A DNA stretch of 64,000 nucleotides. Source: Eudorina sp. 2006-703-Eu-15. Taxonomy: Eukaryota > Chlorophyta > Chlorophyceae > Chlamydomonadales > Volvocaceae. The notes under the pieces were generated by a model, which did not search any database, was not told the DNA's origin, and was given only the letters and a program-made list of their open reading frames with translations. Location: NCBI GenBank assembly GCA_003117195.1, contig BDSI01000006.1, positions 1,889,987-1,953,986 on the forward strand, read 5' to 3'. Made by a program: the position numbers and the translations under genes. This document shows, in pieces, positions 46,135 through 60,000 of this stretch; the first letter of the stretch is position 1, and every line of letters starts with the position of its first letter.

Positions 46135-47699
46135 CACCACCAGCACCCCAGCAGCGGCAGCAGCAGCTCGTAGACAATGATGTGGCGTCGTGGCTGCACC
46201 GGCTGTCGGTGGACTGCGCGGAGGCGCTCTCCAGCTGCAACTCCGCCAGCGACGCCGCTGCCTCAGCGGCCGGGGATTGTGGCGCGGCCGGGGTGCCCCA
46301 CTCGCCCCGGCCGACCCCGGCCGACGCCCTCCTCGCCCAAGCCCTGGATCGCTTCGGCCACCTCACGGCTCATGAAACTGAGCACAACTGCCGCGGCCGC
46401 TGGAGGACGAGGGATGACGGGCGGCAACGTCAGCGGTAAAGGAGCCGTTGCCGCCGCGGCGGCGGCGGCGGCGGTTGGAGCTCCGCCGGTGGCTTAGGTA
46501 CCAGCGTTACCGCGCACGAGCGTGTTGGTCATGCAGCATGAGTCAGGTGGGGCTTCGCTGCTGGGGCGGCCGCTGCGGATGAGTCTCGATGACGCGCGCG
46601 GCGCGTTGCGGTTGCCGCCGTCGTCGCCGCCGAAGCCGCCAAAGGCGCCGCCGACGGCGGCGCGTTGCTCGCCGACTTGCTCGGGGACTTGCTGCGTGCT
46701 GGAGCCGTCCAAGCGCGCTGCATGCGAGTGCAGCAGCAAGTGCGAGAAGGAGGAGGTGGCCGAGGCGGCGGCCCTCGCGTTGCCGGCCCTGGCAACGGCG
46801 GCGGCGCCCGCCGCCGCTGCCGCCGCCGCCGCCATGCCGGGGGGGCCCGCGTCGACGATGCGGTCGGCAGCGACCCCGGCCGCGCTGACGCCCGCGCCCA
46901 CACCGACTGCGGCCGCCAGCCGCGTGTCCGGTGGGAATGTAGCCCTGCTGACGCCGTTTGATGTGGCGCATGCCATTGAGGAGGGGCGCGCGCTGTCGCG
47001 GGCGGGGCTGTGACCCAATTTCCGGCACCGAAACCAGGGGATACTGCAGGTGAGGGTAAAGTGCAGGGGCAGCAGCCGCACGGGCATTGGGGGAATCAAC
47101 TTGGCTGCGCACCCGGATTGGCAAGGGACATGTATCGCGGGGACCACTGCCTACGTCCTTACAGCGAATGCGGCGCCGTCGTTAATGTTGCTAGGCACAG
47201 AATCGCAAGTGACTGCGTCTGTCCGGGGGGGGCTTTGTGCTGCCCTCCTCCGCGGTCCTCGGGGGGCGCACGTCTGATCTGTCAGGTCCGTGGCCCGCGG
47301 GTGGGTGGGCGTTGCACGTGGGCCTGCCTGTGTTCCTCTATTTTACCATTCACTTGTGTTTTGCTACGGATGGAATGGCCGCACCTCGCACGAGGACAGT
47401 GACGGATGGCGCCGTGCCCATCTGTCTGCCTGGCTGTCGTGCTGGACGCAATTGCCGATCGGCGCACTCGACGGTCCCTAGACTCAAGGTCCTGCTTGTG
47501 TCCATAAGATGTTGCACAGTGCGTGTTCGTTTGCATGATCAGCATCAGCGGGTGTGCCAGCGCTCTGTGCTGTGCTTTTGGGGTTGACGCGTGTGACATG
47601 GTTGTGCGTTGCACGATTTGGATTATGTGTTGGGGGTGTCGCGCGGAGGGGCAGTGTGCGGGGTGCGTTGTGTTTTTTTGCCCATCCTTAGCGTCCTCG
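46135..47699. other. Low-complexity region; unassigned open frame 46522-47013
   Basis: Two long plus-strand frames (to about 46439, and 46522-47013) encode Ala/Pro/Ser-rich sequence without a recognisable domain. The second could be a further exon of the kinase fragment. CGG/GCC-rich composition alone would give such frames, so no gene is claimed. Confidence 0.3.
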
Positions 47700-48165
47700 G
47701 CCAGTAACCAGTTCCCGTCCACGAGTGTTTGCTCAAGGGCAAAGACGCCCCAAGAGAGCTTGGGGAATGCCTTCCGGCTCAAAGGCATGATGCCGCCCAC
47801 ATGTAATTTATTAGACGTTGGCCAACCAGTTCAGACTACGACTCCCCAAGTAGCGTTGGGCCCTGGAAAGCGGGTTGGCGGGGCGGTCCTTCGTCGCAAC
47901 CCAGCCCAGTCCCATCGAAGCGGTTGTACATGAGGCTTGAGACGCTGGGGTTTGCTGATGCGAAGGCGCTTGCGGGTGCGTACAAGGTCGCACGACACCT
48001 TAGTGTATCGCGTTTATGATAAATGCAAGATGAGCTCTGGGACTGTACTTCTGGGATAGAGCCCAACCATAACGCTGTTTTGGCTTTGCAAGCCCGCACG
48101 CGTACCGCCCTGCTTTTGAGTTTCAGCGCTGTCAAACAGGACCATGTAGATGAGGTCTAGCAATA
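47700..48165 (+). repeat. Right copy of the diverged direct repeat
   Basis: Longer counterpart of 43812-44131, ending GATGAGGTCTAGCAATAAAAAA. The A-run at this end leaves open a SINE-like origin, meaning two independent insertions rather than ends of one element. Confidence 0.6.
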
Positions 48166-48591
48166 AAAAACAGTGGGATTAGAGTTATACCGATCGTAAG
48201 TGACACGGGTTTCTAGTCTCGAGGCGAAAAGACTTCTGTATGATGTGCACGGCAGTAGTAGTCAGCACTAGTCACTGGTTGGGAGCCCAGTCCAACAGAG
48301 GCAACTTCTAAATTCAGTTAACATAGTGAATTTTTACGATTAAGCAAATTCGATCACTATTGGTGATGTTTTCAGCTCGAAGAGCTGACGACCCATGCTT
48401 CGGTGCTCCTAAGCACTTAGACCTGCTGGCACAATAGGACATGAATACATGCTAACGATGCCAGTGCCCATGTGTACTTGTTGTTGGTACCGGGGTGAAA
48501 AGTTACCCGGTTTGCACCGGCGCAGCGTATGTGACGATATGGAATGACTTGACTTGCAGTGGTTGGGATACCACTGCCGCAGCAAAGGAGA

Positions 48592-51010
48592 ATGGAGGAT
48601 GACTCAGTATTGGAAGGCATCGACGACTCACTGCGTCACTTCAAAGCTCTGTCCGAGGTACGCTGAGGGCAGCACATGGAAGTATTCTCCAGTAGCTCAA
48701 CGTGCCCAGCGCACCCGTCGCGCATGGGCTGGCTGGTGAGGTAAGGTCGTCCCCACCGTGCAATACTCCCCCCGCGTTCCAGGCGCTGGACGAGCGGCTC
48801 AAAAGGCGGGAGCAGCAGCCCCCATGGGATCTCTCCACCCTGGCACGCAGCCGCTCGTCGCGAAGCGACAATGCGGGTGGGCTCCTTGGAGAGCCGGCGG
48901 GACCCGGAGCAGCAGCACCAGCAGCGGCGACAGTGCGAGCTGGAGCAGCGGCCGGGGCACCCAATGGCACGGCGCAGCGCGAGGCCGGCACGGCGGGGGC
49001 CATAGCGGCAGCCCTGCTTGGCCTGCGTGTCTCGCCGGTGCCGTCAGACCCGGCATTGGAGTCGCAGCAGCAGCAGCAGCAGCAGGCGCAGCAGCCCCAG
49101 GACACGGCCGCACGTGTGCGCTTCCAGTCCATCATGGACAGCCCCGCCGTGTCCATACCGCAGGACCGCACCAGCTCGGCAGGCATGACGGCACCGCGGC
49201 CCGCCGCGCCAGCCCCTGCCTCCCAAGCCACCTCACCGCCAGGCCGGCCGCCGCCGCCACCGCCCGTGACGGCCCCCGTGCCCGCCCCCGCAGCGGATTA
49301 CCCCTCCCTGCTCCGAAATACGTTGGACCTCGATAGCCCCGGCGCAGCCAGCGGCGTCACCGGGACGACCCTCGTGGTCAGCCCCGTGGTGTCCCCCTCC
49401 CGGAACACCTCACGCCGGGCCATGTCGGTCCCCGGCAGCAGCAGCACGGGCGCGCCCACGGTGGCCGCGGCCTTGGCAGCGGCGGCCGCGGCCGCAGCGG
49501 GGATGGCCGCTACGGCCGGCACGCCCACAAAGGCTCCGTCCGGCTCCACCGCTGCCACCTACACATTCAACCGTCAGGGGGCCACGGCGGCCCAACGGGC
49601 CGCCGCAGCCGGGGCAGCCGCAGCCGGGGCAGCCGCAGCCGGGGCAGCCGCAGCCGGGGCCGGCCCCGTTTTGGCGGGGCAGGTGCAGTACCGTGCGCTG
49701 CTGGCGGCGGCGCAGGCGGCCAGCAAGGAGCCCGCGGCGCGCGCTCGCGCCTTCCACGCGCAGCTGGCGGAGATCGATGCGGAGATCGACGCCTACGTGG
49801 GCGACTTCAAGTTCGAGCAGTACGCGCCGGACGCGGCGCTGGCGGTGCAGACGGCCTGGCGCGCGCGGCGCGTGCGCGTCTTCTTCAACCGCTACTGCGC
49901 GGTGCGGCGCAAGCACCTGCGGCGGCAGCTGGCGCTGGTGTTCGGGCCGCTGAAGCAGCTGGTGCTGGCGGTGCTGCACGCGCGGAGGCGCATGCTGCGG
50001 CGCGCGTTCGAGGAGTGGCGGGACTGGGTGTGGCTGGGCAACGAGCTGTTCTTCAAGGTGGGGCCGTGGGGGGGGCGCCGCCATCTGGGGGTGGGGTGGG
50101 GTGGGGTGGGGTGGGGTGCCTGGGATGTTTGTTGCGCGGACGGCGAGGTTGGGTGGCGTGGTGTCATGTAGGCAATGAAAGACGCAACGGGGCACACGTG
50201 TTGCGTCATTGTTGGGTCGCGGAGACTTACCACCACCGGGTGTGGTGTGGTAAGACTCTTGAATTCAGTTGGGTTCATTGGATCGTTGGTTCGTTTAGTT
50301 GCGTGAGGTGCTGTGGGCCGGTTGAGGTCAAACCGCCCTTGGGCATGGCAGCAAGGAGAAAGACAGGAAATGATTAGTAGCAGTAGCCTGAAGAAGCGTC
50401 TTGTGAGGCTGGTACATGGAATTCCGGCAGATGTGTTGACTGTAGAGGCACAGCTGCGAAATGCGGCATCGTACCAAGCGGATCAAGATCAGCGACTTCA
50501 TGAGAAGGGGTCGTCTGCACCCAAACCCAAAACAGCACGTTACGTTACGTTACAGTATGCAGGCGCTGCGGTGCCCCAACCTCCCACATCCCCACAAATG
50601 TCGTACACCTCCCACAACCCTCAACCCGAACCTCCCAACCTGCAACACCCTCACCCCAACCCCGCAGCTGATGGTCAAGCTGCGCGCCTCCATCGGCAGC
50701 GTGAAGGAGTACGCCACCCCCCAGCAGCTCTGGCAGCTGTGCACCCCGCCCGGCGGCGACCCCTGGACCGCCCGCCTGACGCTGGGCGCCCTGGTGGCCA
50801 ACGTGCTGGTGCGCCAGATGCCGCACCGCACCCTGGCGCTGTACATGGGCGCATGGCGACGGGCGGTGGGGCTGCAGGTGGCCAAGCGGCAGAAGGCGGG
50901 GGAGGTGCTGCGCCGCATGGAGCACAAGCGGTTCAACGAGTACCTGCGGCTGCTGTTCAGGTGAGGGAGGGGAGGGCAGGGGAGGGGAGGCAGGGGAGGG
51001 AGGGAGGGAG

Positions 51011-51050
<40 letters not shown>

Positions 51051-54000
51051 GGGAGGGAGGGGAGGGGAGGGAGGGGAGGGGAGGGGAGGGGAGGGGAGGG
51101 AGGGGAGGGGAGGGGAGGGGAGGGAGGGAGGGGGGAGGGGAGGGGGAGGGGAGGAGGGGAGGGGAGGGAGGGGAGGGGAGGAGGGGAGGGGAGGGGAGGG
51201 AGGGAGGGAGGGAGGGGAGGGAGGAGGGAGGGGAGGGGAGGGGAGAGGGAGGGAGGGAGGGGGAGGAGGAGGAGGGGAGGGGGGTGAGAGGGAGGGGAGG
51301 GGAGGGAGGGAGGGGGGAGGGGAGGGAGGGAGGGAGGGGAGGGAGGGGGGAGGGGAGGGGAGGGGGGAGGGGAGGGGAGGGAGGAGGGAGGGAGGGAGGA
51401 GGGAGGGGAGGGGAGGGGAGGGGAGGGGAGGGAGGGGAGGGGAGGGAGGGGGAGGGAGGGAGGGAGGGAGGGAGGGGAGGGGAGGGGAGGGGGGGGGGGA
51501 CGGGGGAGGGGAGGGAGGGAGGGGAGGGAGGGGGGGGAGGAGGGGGGGAGGGGAGGGAGAGGGGAGGGGGGAGGGAGGGAGGGGAGGGGAGGGGAGGGGA
51601 GGGAGGGGGGAGGGAGGAGGGGGGAGGGGAGGGGAGGGAGGGGAGGGGAGGGGAGGGAGGGGAGGGGAGGGGAGGGGAGGGAGGGGGGGGGGGGGGGGGG
51701 GAGGGGAGGGAGGGGAGGGGAGGGGAGGGGAGGGCGCATGTCCGCATGAGGCCTCAGAACCCCTTCCTCGGGTGGGGCGCGGGTTGTGTGTGTGGGGGGT
51801 CCTGGGGGTAAGGGGGCAGGGGTGGGGGTGGGGCCGGCCAGTGCCGCTGCGAAGTGGCGGTGGAGGGGGGTGGGGTTGGGGGAAGGGCTCACAGCCGGAG
51901 GTGCTTGCTCCAGGAGGGCGTCACGAAGGGGCGGCCGTCTGGGACCGTCAGGATGAGACTTGCGGGCGAGCCGCAGCGCTTGGGCCGATGAGGTTCGCGG
52001 GTGGGGGGAGGGTGCTGCTATCGGCGTGAATCTGGCTTCAGACCGGCACGGAAGGGGTTGGAGCAACTTGGGGGCAGGGGGGCCAACTGCGTTTGGCGCC
52101 CTCCTGCCACTCCGCACCTGGTGCCCGCTCACCCACCCCAGCCCTCCTCCCCCACGTGACCCACCGCCAACCTGCAGCCCCTTGAACCCCTCCTCCCCCA
52201 ACTGCCCGACGGCACCCGACTCCGCTCCTCTCCCCTTCCAATTTCCTATGTCTCTCCCTCCCCCACCCCCGCAGGTTCTGGTTCCGCTGGTCCCTCATCC
52301 AAGTGAGCGAGCGGCTGCAGATCCCGCCGCCCATCTTCCGGCCGCGGATCCCCGAGTGGGACGAGTGGCTGTTCAAACACACCCGCTCGCGGGAGCTCCA
52401 CTCGCGGATGGTGCAGCTGCACAAGGTGAGCCGAGGCCTCCAAGGCACTCCTGTCCCCCGGCCTCTACCCCCGGCCTGCCGGTACCCTGAACCCCCAACT
52501 CCGCTCTGACGGCCCTAATAACCCACAGCGCCATCAAGGCCTGTCACCGCGAGGGGGTCGGGGGAGGGCTGCTCCAGGGCCGAGGAGACCGGGCCCCTTA
52601 CGGCAGGGCTGGGGGCCGGGGCTGGGGGCCGTTTCCAAGGGCGGATGTCAGCGGACTGGGGCCGCCGGCGGCTGCGGGAGGGCCTGGGGTCCAGATGTGG
52701 TTGACAGGCCCAATCCGCAGCGGTGGCCGCGGGTGTATGTATGGAGTCTTAAAGTCCCCTCTGTCGGGGGCAGACGCTCTACAGAGCGCCTTGAGGCAAA
52801 GGCTCAGCCCGGCTCCGCTCCTCCTTGTCTACACTCTCAGAGTGTAGACAAGGAGGAGCGGAGCCGGGCTGAGCACCCTTGCTTGGGGGTCCTCCTCTTT
52901 TCCCTCCTCCGCGAACCCCCTCCAAACCCCCTCCCCTCCTCCCCGCTGCCGCACAACACACAACACACCCGCACGCACGCACGCACGCAGGGTTTCCGCG
53001 TGCGGCACTTCTTCGACTTCTGGCTGTTCTTCACGCGGCGCAACAAGCGCATGCGCAAGGCCTGGTACAGCACCGCCGCGCACCACATCGAGGCCATCCT
53101 GCGCAACGCCGTCAACGCCTTCAAGGCCAACCTCGCGGAGGGCCGCCGGCTGCGCCGCGTCAAGCGGGCCGTGTTCGAGGGCATCCTGCACATCACCCGC
53201 CGCAACAAGACCGTGAGGCGCATCGCCAAGGAGGTGCGGACCATGCATCGCCATTCGCCAGGGAGGGGGCGCGGCGGGTGGCATGGCGCGGCGGCATGAA
53301 ACACACCATGCTAGAGAGGCTGACGCTTCAACATGCGATCAACGGCATCGTCAGATTTCAGTCACCACCTGCTACTGGGCACTTAAGAACACACCCCCCG
53401 CTACTTTCCCCTTCTTACGGCAACTAGACACGCCTGCGACGTGCCCGAGACACGCACACATACACCCAGCCCAACTGAGGCCGTCGTCTCTGCGGCCCCT
53501 GCTCGCCCCTCGCCGCGATCCCCGCTGATGCTGCCCCCTGACCCGACCTGACCTGACCTGACCCGACCCTGCTCAGGTCCACGAGATCAGCCTGATGTCG
53601 CAGCGACGTCTTGCCTTCCGGCGGCTGCGCGAGTGGGCCCGAGTTAACAAGCTGTTGTGCACCGCGGGGGCCATCCAGATCATGTCCCGCCGGGCGCTGT
53701 GCTTCGTGCCCATATACGCCTGGCTGGACGACAGCGTGCACATGCTGTTCATGTGGGCCTGGAACTCCTGGAGGAACTTCACGTTGGGCAGGTGGGGGGT
53801 GGGGGTGAGGCAGAGGGGGGGGTAAGGGTTGGGTGGGGGGCTCTGCGTGGGTGGGGCCCTGCGGGGGTGGGGCTGCGGGGGTGGCGTCCCTTCAATGCGG
53901 CGGGGTGACCGATGGTTGGGGTGGGGGTGGGTGGGCCGCTGCGGTATTGTGTCGCTGCCCCCCGGGGCGCCCCACCACCCCGTCCCCTGGTTGCCGGCCC

Positions 54001-57000
54001 ACGGCTTAACACTCCCCCACCCCCGGGCCCCCCCCAGGCTGCGCATGCGGTGCCTGCTGGGCCTGCACCTCTCCCGCTCCAACACCGCGCACATGGAGAT
54101 CGCGTTCAAGGCGCTGCGCAAGTGGGCGGAGCTGCAGCGGACGGAGCGGGCCAAGGAGGCGCTCAAGCAGCTGCAGCCGCCGACGCCGCCCTCGCCGACG
54201 CCGCCGCCGCTGCTGCAACAGCAGCCTCTGCCAGGGCCGGCGGAGCCGGAGTGCACCGCCGACGCTGACGGCGACGCCGCTGCCGCCGCCGATGCCGACG
54301 CCGCGACGGACGGCCAGGGCGAGCCGTCGCCGAAGCCGCCGTCGCGGTCCCAGCACCCTTCAGGAGAGCTGCAGCCGCCGCCGCGGGTCTCCCTGGCCGG
54401 CAGTACCGCCACCAGCGTGACCGTGTCGGCGGCGGCGCCGCCGCCGCCACCGGAGGAGGAGGAGGGGCGCAACGACTACGAGCTGTTCGTGTCGCTGGCT
54501 GACTACCCGCTGCCGCCGGGGGGCACCTGGCGGTCGCCCCTGGACCGGGGGGAGATCCTGAGGCGGCAGCCGCTGTTCGCGACGGACGCCGGGGGGCCGG
54601 GGGGCGCGTCCATGAACACGAGCGTCAGCGGCGGCGTGGGGGCCTTCGCGCTGGACGTCCAGAGCCTGATGGGCTACGTCAGCAGGATCCAGGCGATGCT
54701 GCAGCAGCTGCTGGTGGGTGGCTGGGCCGGGGGAGGGGGGCGGGGTAAGAGGTGGGGCGCGACGGACAGCGACGACCCATTCGGTGACGTTTCGCGGTTT
54801 CGCTGTGTCTTGGTTGACATGAGGGCTGGGGAGGAGGGAGGGAGGGGGTGGCAGGTCGGGGGTTCGTGATCCGCTGTGTGTCGCGCGGACTGCCCAGGGG
54901 GCCGCATGGGCCACACACACCCCGCGCCGCCCCGCCCCACCCTTCGCCCCACGCCCCACGCCCGGCAGCCGGAGATCTATGGCGCTGTGCCGTACTCCGA
55001 TCGGACCGTTGCTCTGGCAGCAGCGCAGCGTCAAACTGTGCATGTCTACCGATTGCCTTTACCTCCCCCCCTTGCACACACACACACCCCTACCCCCCCC
55101 CTCCCGGTGCAGGATCTGGATGGCCCCTACAGCGCCGAGGCTCGCGGCAAGCGCATTGTGCTGATGGTGGTGCAGCAGCGGCCCCTGGGGCAGCAGCAGC
55201 GCTCCTGGGTGGACGTGGAGAACCCCGTGTCCACCGTGAGTACGGACACCGTACAGTACGAACAGCCGTAGAGTACGGATACCGTTTCCGCACGACGGGA
55301 AAGGCGGGCAGTGAGAGAGAGTGATGTGCGGGCTGGGCTGGCCAGCGGGTGGGCGAAGGGGCGGCTGGGGTTCAGCGTGCAGCAACCCCCGCTTGGCTGC
55401 GAGGGCAGGGCCAGTGGCCTCACCACCGGCGGGTCCAGCTGTGCGCGGGCGGGGCGGGGCTCATACCCCGGGGTTCCTAACACAGTGACCGCCACAGCGG
55501 TTGTGGTGGGCCTTACACTCCCCAGTCCGACCTTTCCACCTTCCGGCAAGCGCTGCCCGCACCCGTTCGCTGTATTCCCTCCACTCGACACCCCCCAAAA
55601 GAGTCCCCTGTCTGGCCGCCGCGGCCCCGGACCCTTCCCCCCTTCAGCCAATCGGCGCAATTAATATTAATACTCCGACCGGTCCCCTACCCGCTTTCTC
55701 CCCCACCTTTGGGCCGCCCGCCGCAGATCTTTCTGTCTCAGGGCCGGCCTGACCCGGGGCTGTGGCAGCGGCTGGTGGGCATGCTGGTGTGCGGCGTGCC
55801 CCACCCCGACCACCCGGGGGCGCACCTGGTGGACCCCGCCCGCCTGCCGCTGTCACACAGGGCGGCGGCCATCCGCCGCTCGGCGCGCCTGGCGCGACTC
55901 AACCTCAGCACCGCCGCGCCGGAGGAGCGCGACCCGGCCCGGCAGCTCGACGAGGAGGACGGAGACGGCGGCGGAGCCGTCGGCTCCGCTGCTGGCGGCG
56001 CAGCTGCCGGCGCGGCGGCGGCCTCCGGCCACCGCCGCTCGCCCGTGCTGTTGAGCCCCGAGGACGAGGACACGATGTTGCTCCACCGGATCTGCGAGGC
56101 GGAGGACTTTCTGGACACCTGCATGCACGTGCTGCTGGGCCTGGGGGCGGGGGACACGCCGCTGCTGCGCCGCGCGCTGGGCATGGTGGTACCGCGCGGC
56201 ACGCTGCTGGGCGACGCGCTGGCAGGGCTGCTGCAGCCGGCGCTGGAGGCCGACATGCACAACCTGGCCGCGCTCCTCCGCCACCGCACCCAGCGCGACC
56301 GCATTATCACCCTGGGGGTGGACCTGGCGGACAAGGCGCGCACCTACGCGGCGCACCGCCCCGAGTTCACGCTGACGAAGCGCGACCGGCGCGGCGTCGC
56401 CGCCGTCGGGCACAGCGTGGCGGCGGCGCGCGCCGCCGCCGCGGCGGCGGCCATCGCGGCGAGGCTGGGCGCGGGGGTGCACAGCCCCGGCGGCAGCGGC
56501 CTCGCCCCCGCTGCGAGCGTGACGGTGGAGCACGGCGTGATGCCGCTGACGTCGTCGATGGCGGCAGCGGTGGCGGCGGTGGTGGGGCCGCCGGCGCCCG
56601 GCGCCGCCGGCGCCAAGGCCATCGTCCCCGAGGACGAGGACGACATGGACGTCATCCGCGCGCGCCGCCGCGCCGCCGCCGTCGCACAGGCTGAGGCGGC
56701 GGCGGCGGCCGCCGTCGCGGCGGCCTCCAAGGCCGCCATGGCGTCCGCGGCCGCCGCCGCCGCCGCCGCCAGCGGGACCCCGCCCTCGACGGCGGACGGG
56801 CAGCGGACCGCCTCCAACAGCGGCACCCCCTCCCAGAAGTGGCGCGGCGTCAAGGCCGTGGGGCTGAGCAAGAGCGCGGTGATCCGCATGGAGATGCTGT
56901 CGGGCAAGCCCGCGGGCGCCTCCATCACCTCCCTGGACGCCGTCTCCGCCCTCTCCCCGCCCATCACCCCGGCCGCCGTCGGCACGGCCTCGACCTCCCG

Positions 57001-60000
57001 CGGCGGCTCCCTCTCCCGCCGATCCCTGCTGAGCAGCCCCCCGCGCGCCAGCCGCACCATCGCGTTCAACGTCAGCGAGGGGCCGCTGCACGGGCACCAC
57101 GGCGACGCGCCGCCAGGCTCCGGGGACGCCGCCGCCGCCGCTGTGGCGTCGGCGACGGCGTCGCCGATGCGCTCGCGCCTGGGCGCCGCCAGCCGCCGCG
57201 GCTCGCTCCGCAGCCAGTCGTCCTTCGCGTCCAACATCTGGGCCCGCAGCCCCAACACCCTGTCCGCCCGGGCGCTGATCGCAGAGAGCAGCGCCTTCTC
57301 GTTCGTGGTCCGGGGGATAGATACGCAGCCGGCGCAGGCGCGCGGCGGCGGCGACGCCGCGGCGGCGCTGAGCGATGACGCGTCGGACCCCGACGGCGCG
57401 CCGCACTCGCCGCGCGGCGACCCCGGGTTGGAGGGGCCGCGGGTGCTGGTGAACAACTTTTTGTTCATGACGCCGCCGGGGTTCCTGTCCGCGGGCAAGG
57501 TGCTCAACCCGGCGGTGAGTGCCGTACCCGCTGACGACCGTACGCTGCTGCGCGCTGTGTTCGTTCCGGCGGGGCGGCGGGGAGGGCTCGCTCGGGGGGT
57601 GTGGGGTGGGGAGGGGCGGAGAAGCGGAAGGGATGAAGAACGGGGATGATGAGGGGATGAGGGGGGTTGGGAGGCGGTCGCAGCTGCCGCGCACCGGCCC
57701 TGGCTGGTGCAGTGAAGGTCGGGAGCGGGGGGGTCTCCCCAGGGGCCTTGGGAGGTCACCTCGGGGTGGGGGTGGGGAGGTGGGGGTGGGGGTGGGGTTC
57801 CGTTGCCTGGGTAGCATGGCAGCACCTCGTCCGGGTCAAGCAAGCCCTCGGCTCCCCCCGCCGACTGATCCCTACCTACCTCCCTTCACACGCGCCCTCA
57901 CCCCTCCCCCTTTCCTTCATCCACCCTCCATTCGCCGGGCTGGGTGGTTCTGGGCGGGTTTCTCGCGTCAGTCCATCCCCAGGCCCCTTTTCCCGATTAC
58001 AGCCGGTCGTGCGCACCTCCGCCCTGCCTACCTGCCTCTCCACCGCCCGCCCGCCCTGCCTACCTGCCTCCCCCCTTCTCGGCCCCCCCCCCGCAGAACT
58101 TCCCCTGGCCGCGTGAGGTGCCCAGCCAGGAGACCGTGCAGAGCAAGGCGGACTTCATTCTGAGGGCCACGCTGCCCAACCTCAACGCCATGCCGCAGCT
58201 GCCGGACATCGTTTTCGGACCGCTGGGGGACCCGCCCGGCTCCCTGGTGGGTGGGAGCGGGGGCGGGGGGGGGAGGGGTGTTTCGTGCCAGTCCATCCCA
58301 ACACCGACAGTTATCGGTTTGGTGCTCTTTTGCGCTTTCGCTGTCTGTATTGACAAAGGGGCGTAATGCCGGGGATTGAGACCCCCAAGGGGAACGCGGC
58401 CGAGGGGCCCGAGGGGTGGGGCGAGAACCGGAGGCCGTGGCAGAGGCCGAGGGGGGCATGGAACGGGGTCGGATGGGCCCGATGTTGGTCGAGAGCCGTT
58501 TTGAGCTTGCTGTACGGCGTTGCGAGGTTGCGTAACGACTTTTTGTGGGTTATCGTGAGAAGCGGTTTGCGGTACCTTCCGGTGAGGGCCGTCCGCGTCT
58601 CCTCCCTCCCCTCCCGTCCCCTCCCCTCTCCTCCCTCAGGATCCCTCCCCGGAGCCCTCCCTGATGTCACTCGGCTCCATCAACTCCTCTCGCGCACTGG
58701 CGGATGCGGTCGCCGCCGCCGCCGCCGCCCTGGGCGAAGGCAGCCCCAAGGCAGCGGACCTCATGGCCGACATGCCGCCAGGAGCCTTCGGAGGCGCCGG
58801 AGGCGCCGCGGCCGCGGCCGCAGCGGCGGCGGCAGCAGCAGCCGCCGCCACCTCCGGCGGCGGCGCCGCCGGCGCCCCGGGTGCCCCGCCCTGGAGCGCC
58901 AGCGGCGGGCTGGCGGAGCCGGGCGCGGAGGGCTCCATCGGCAGCCTGGGTCTGGGGCACACGGGCTGGAGCCGCAGCGGCATGATGAGCACGCGCAGCA
59001 ACGCCTCGGCGAGGCAGCAGCGGACGTCACCCTACGTGCGCAGCAACCTCTCCTACAACGGCGTGCCCAGCGCCGGCCTGGGCCTCCCCAACTGGTCCCA
59101 GGCGGGCGCGATCTCGGTAGCCGAGTCCATCGGGTCCATGCCGGGGCCGGCGGGGTCAGTGGGCCGGCCGCGGCCGCCCCGCCTCGAGGGCGCGCTGCTC
59201 AGCTCCGGATACCGCGGGCTGTACGGCGCCAGCGGCTCGCTGGACAAGGACGCCATGGCGGCGGCGGTGGCGGCGCGGCGGGCGCGGCGCACGCAGATCA
59301 CGCTGCGGCAGCTGCTGGGGTTCGAGGTGCTGCACGACAGCCTGGTGCATTCAGGCGCCGTGTCGCTGGAGGCGCCGCCGCAGCACCTGCCGGGGCTGGC
59401 GCAGGTGGAGGAGGGCACGGAGGCGGAGCTGGAGGAGGACACGGAGGACGAGGTGGCGGCGGCGGCGAACGCGGCCGCGGAGGAGGCGGCGGCGGCGAAG
59501 CGCGCGGAGCTGCGCAGCAGCGTGCCGGCGGCGCTGCTGGGCATGACGTACAGGGACGCCGCGCTGCGCAGCAAGATCAAGGCGCCGCAGCAGCCCAAGG
59601 GGCTGGCGACGGCCTTCACGGACTTTGGCGTGCACCGCAAGAGCACCGACGGCGACATCGGCAGCGACGTGGACAGCGTGACGGCGACGCCGCCGGTGAC
59701 CCTCCCTGGAGCCCTCAGCGGCGTCAGCGGCGACAGCGGCGACTCCGTTTCGGAGCCGGCGACGCCGCGCCGCGCTGGCCACGGCAGCGCCTCCGGCGGC
59801 GATGCCGCAGTCGCCGCCGCCGGCGCCGCTAGCCCCGGCCCCGCCGCCGCCGCCGCCGGAGGCGGCGGCGGCGGCCTCCGGCCGGTGCCCTCGGGCGAGC
59901 GGCCCACGTTCCGCGTCACCACCCGGCAGCTCAACATCTTCATGGGGGCGCACCTGAGGAGGGGCTCCTCGGCCAACCTGCGCTCGACGTCCGTCAGCCT

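Noticed and set aside
50545..52201. Pro/Ser/Leu-rich frames of 400 residues on the minus strand
   Set aside because: They are the complement of a purine-only intron tract; the plus-strand exons on both sides join in phase across it.
55853..57843. Minus-strand frames of 500-650 residues opposite the large gene
   Set aside because: GC-rich antisense shadows of exon 9; the plus strand has in-phase splice sites on both sides.
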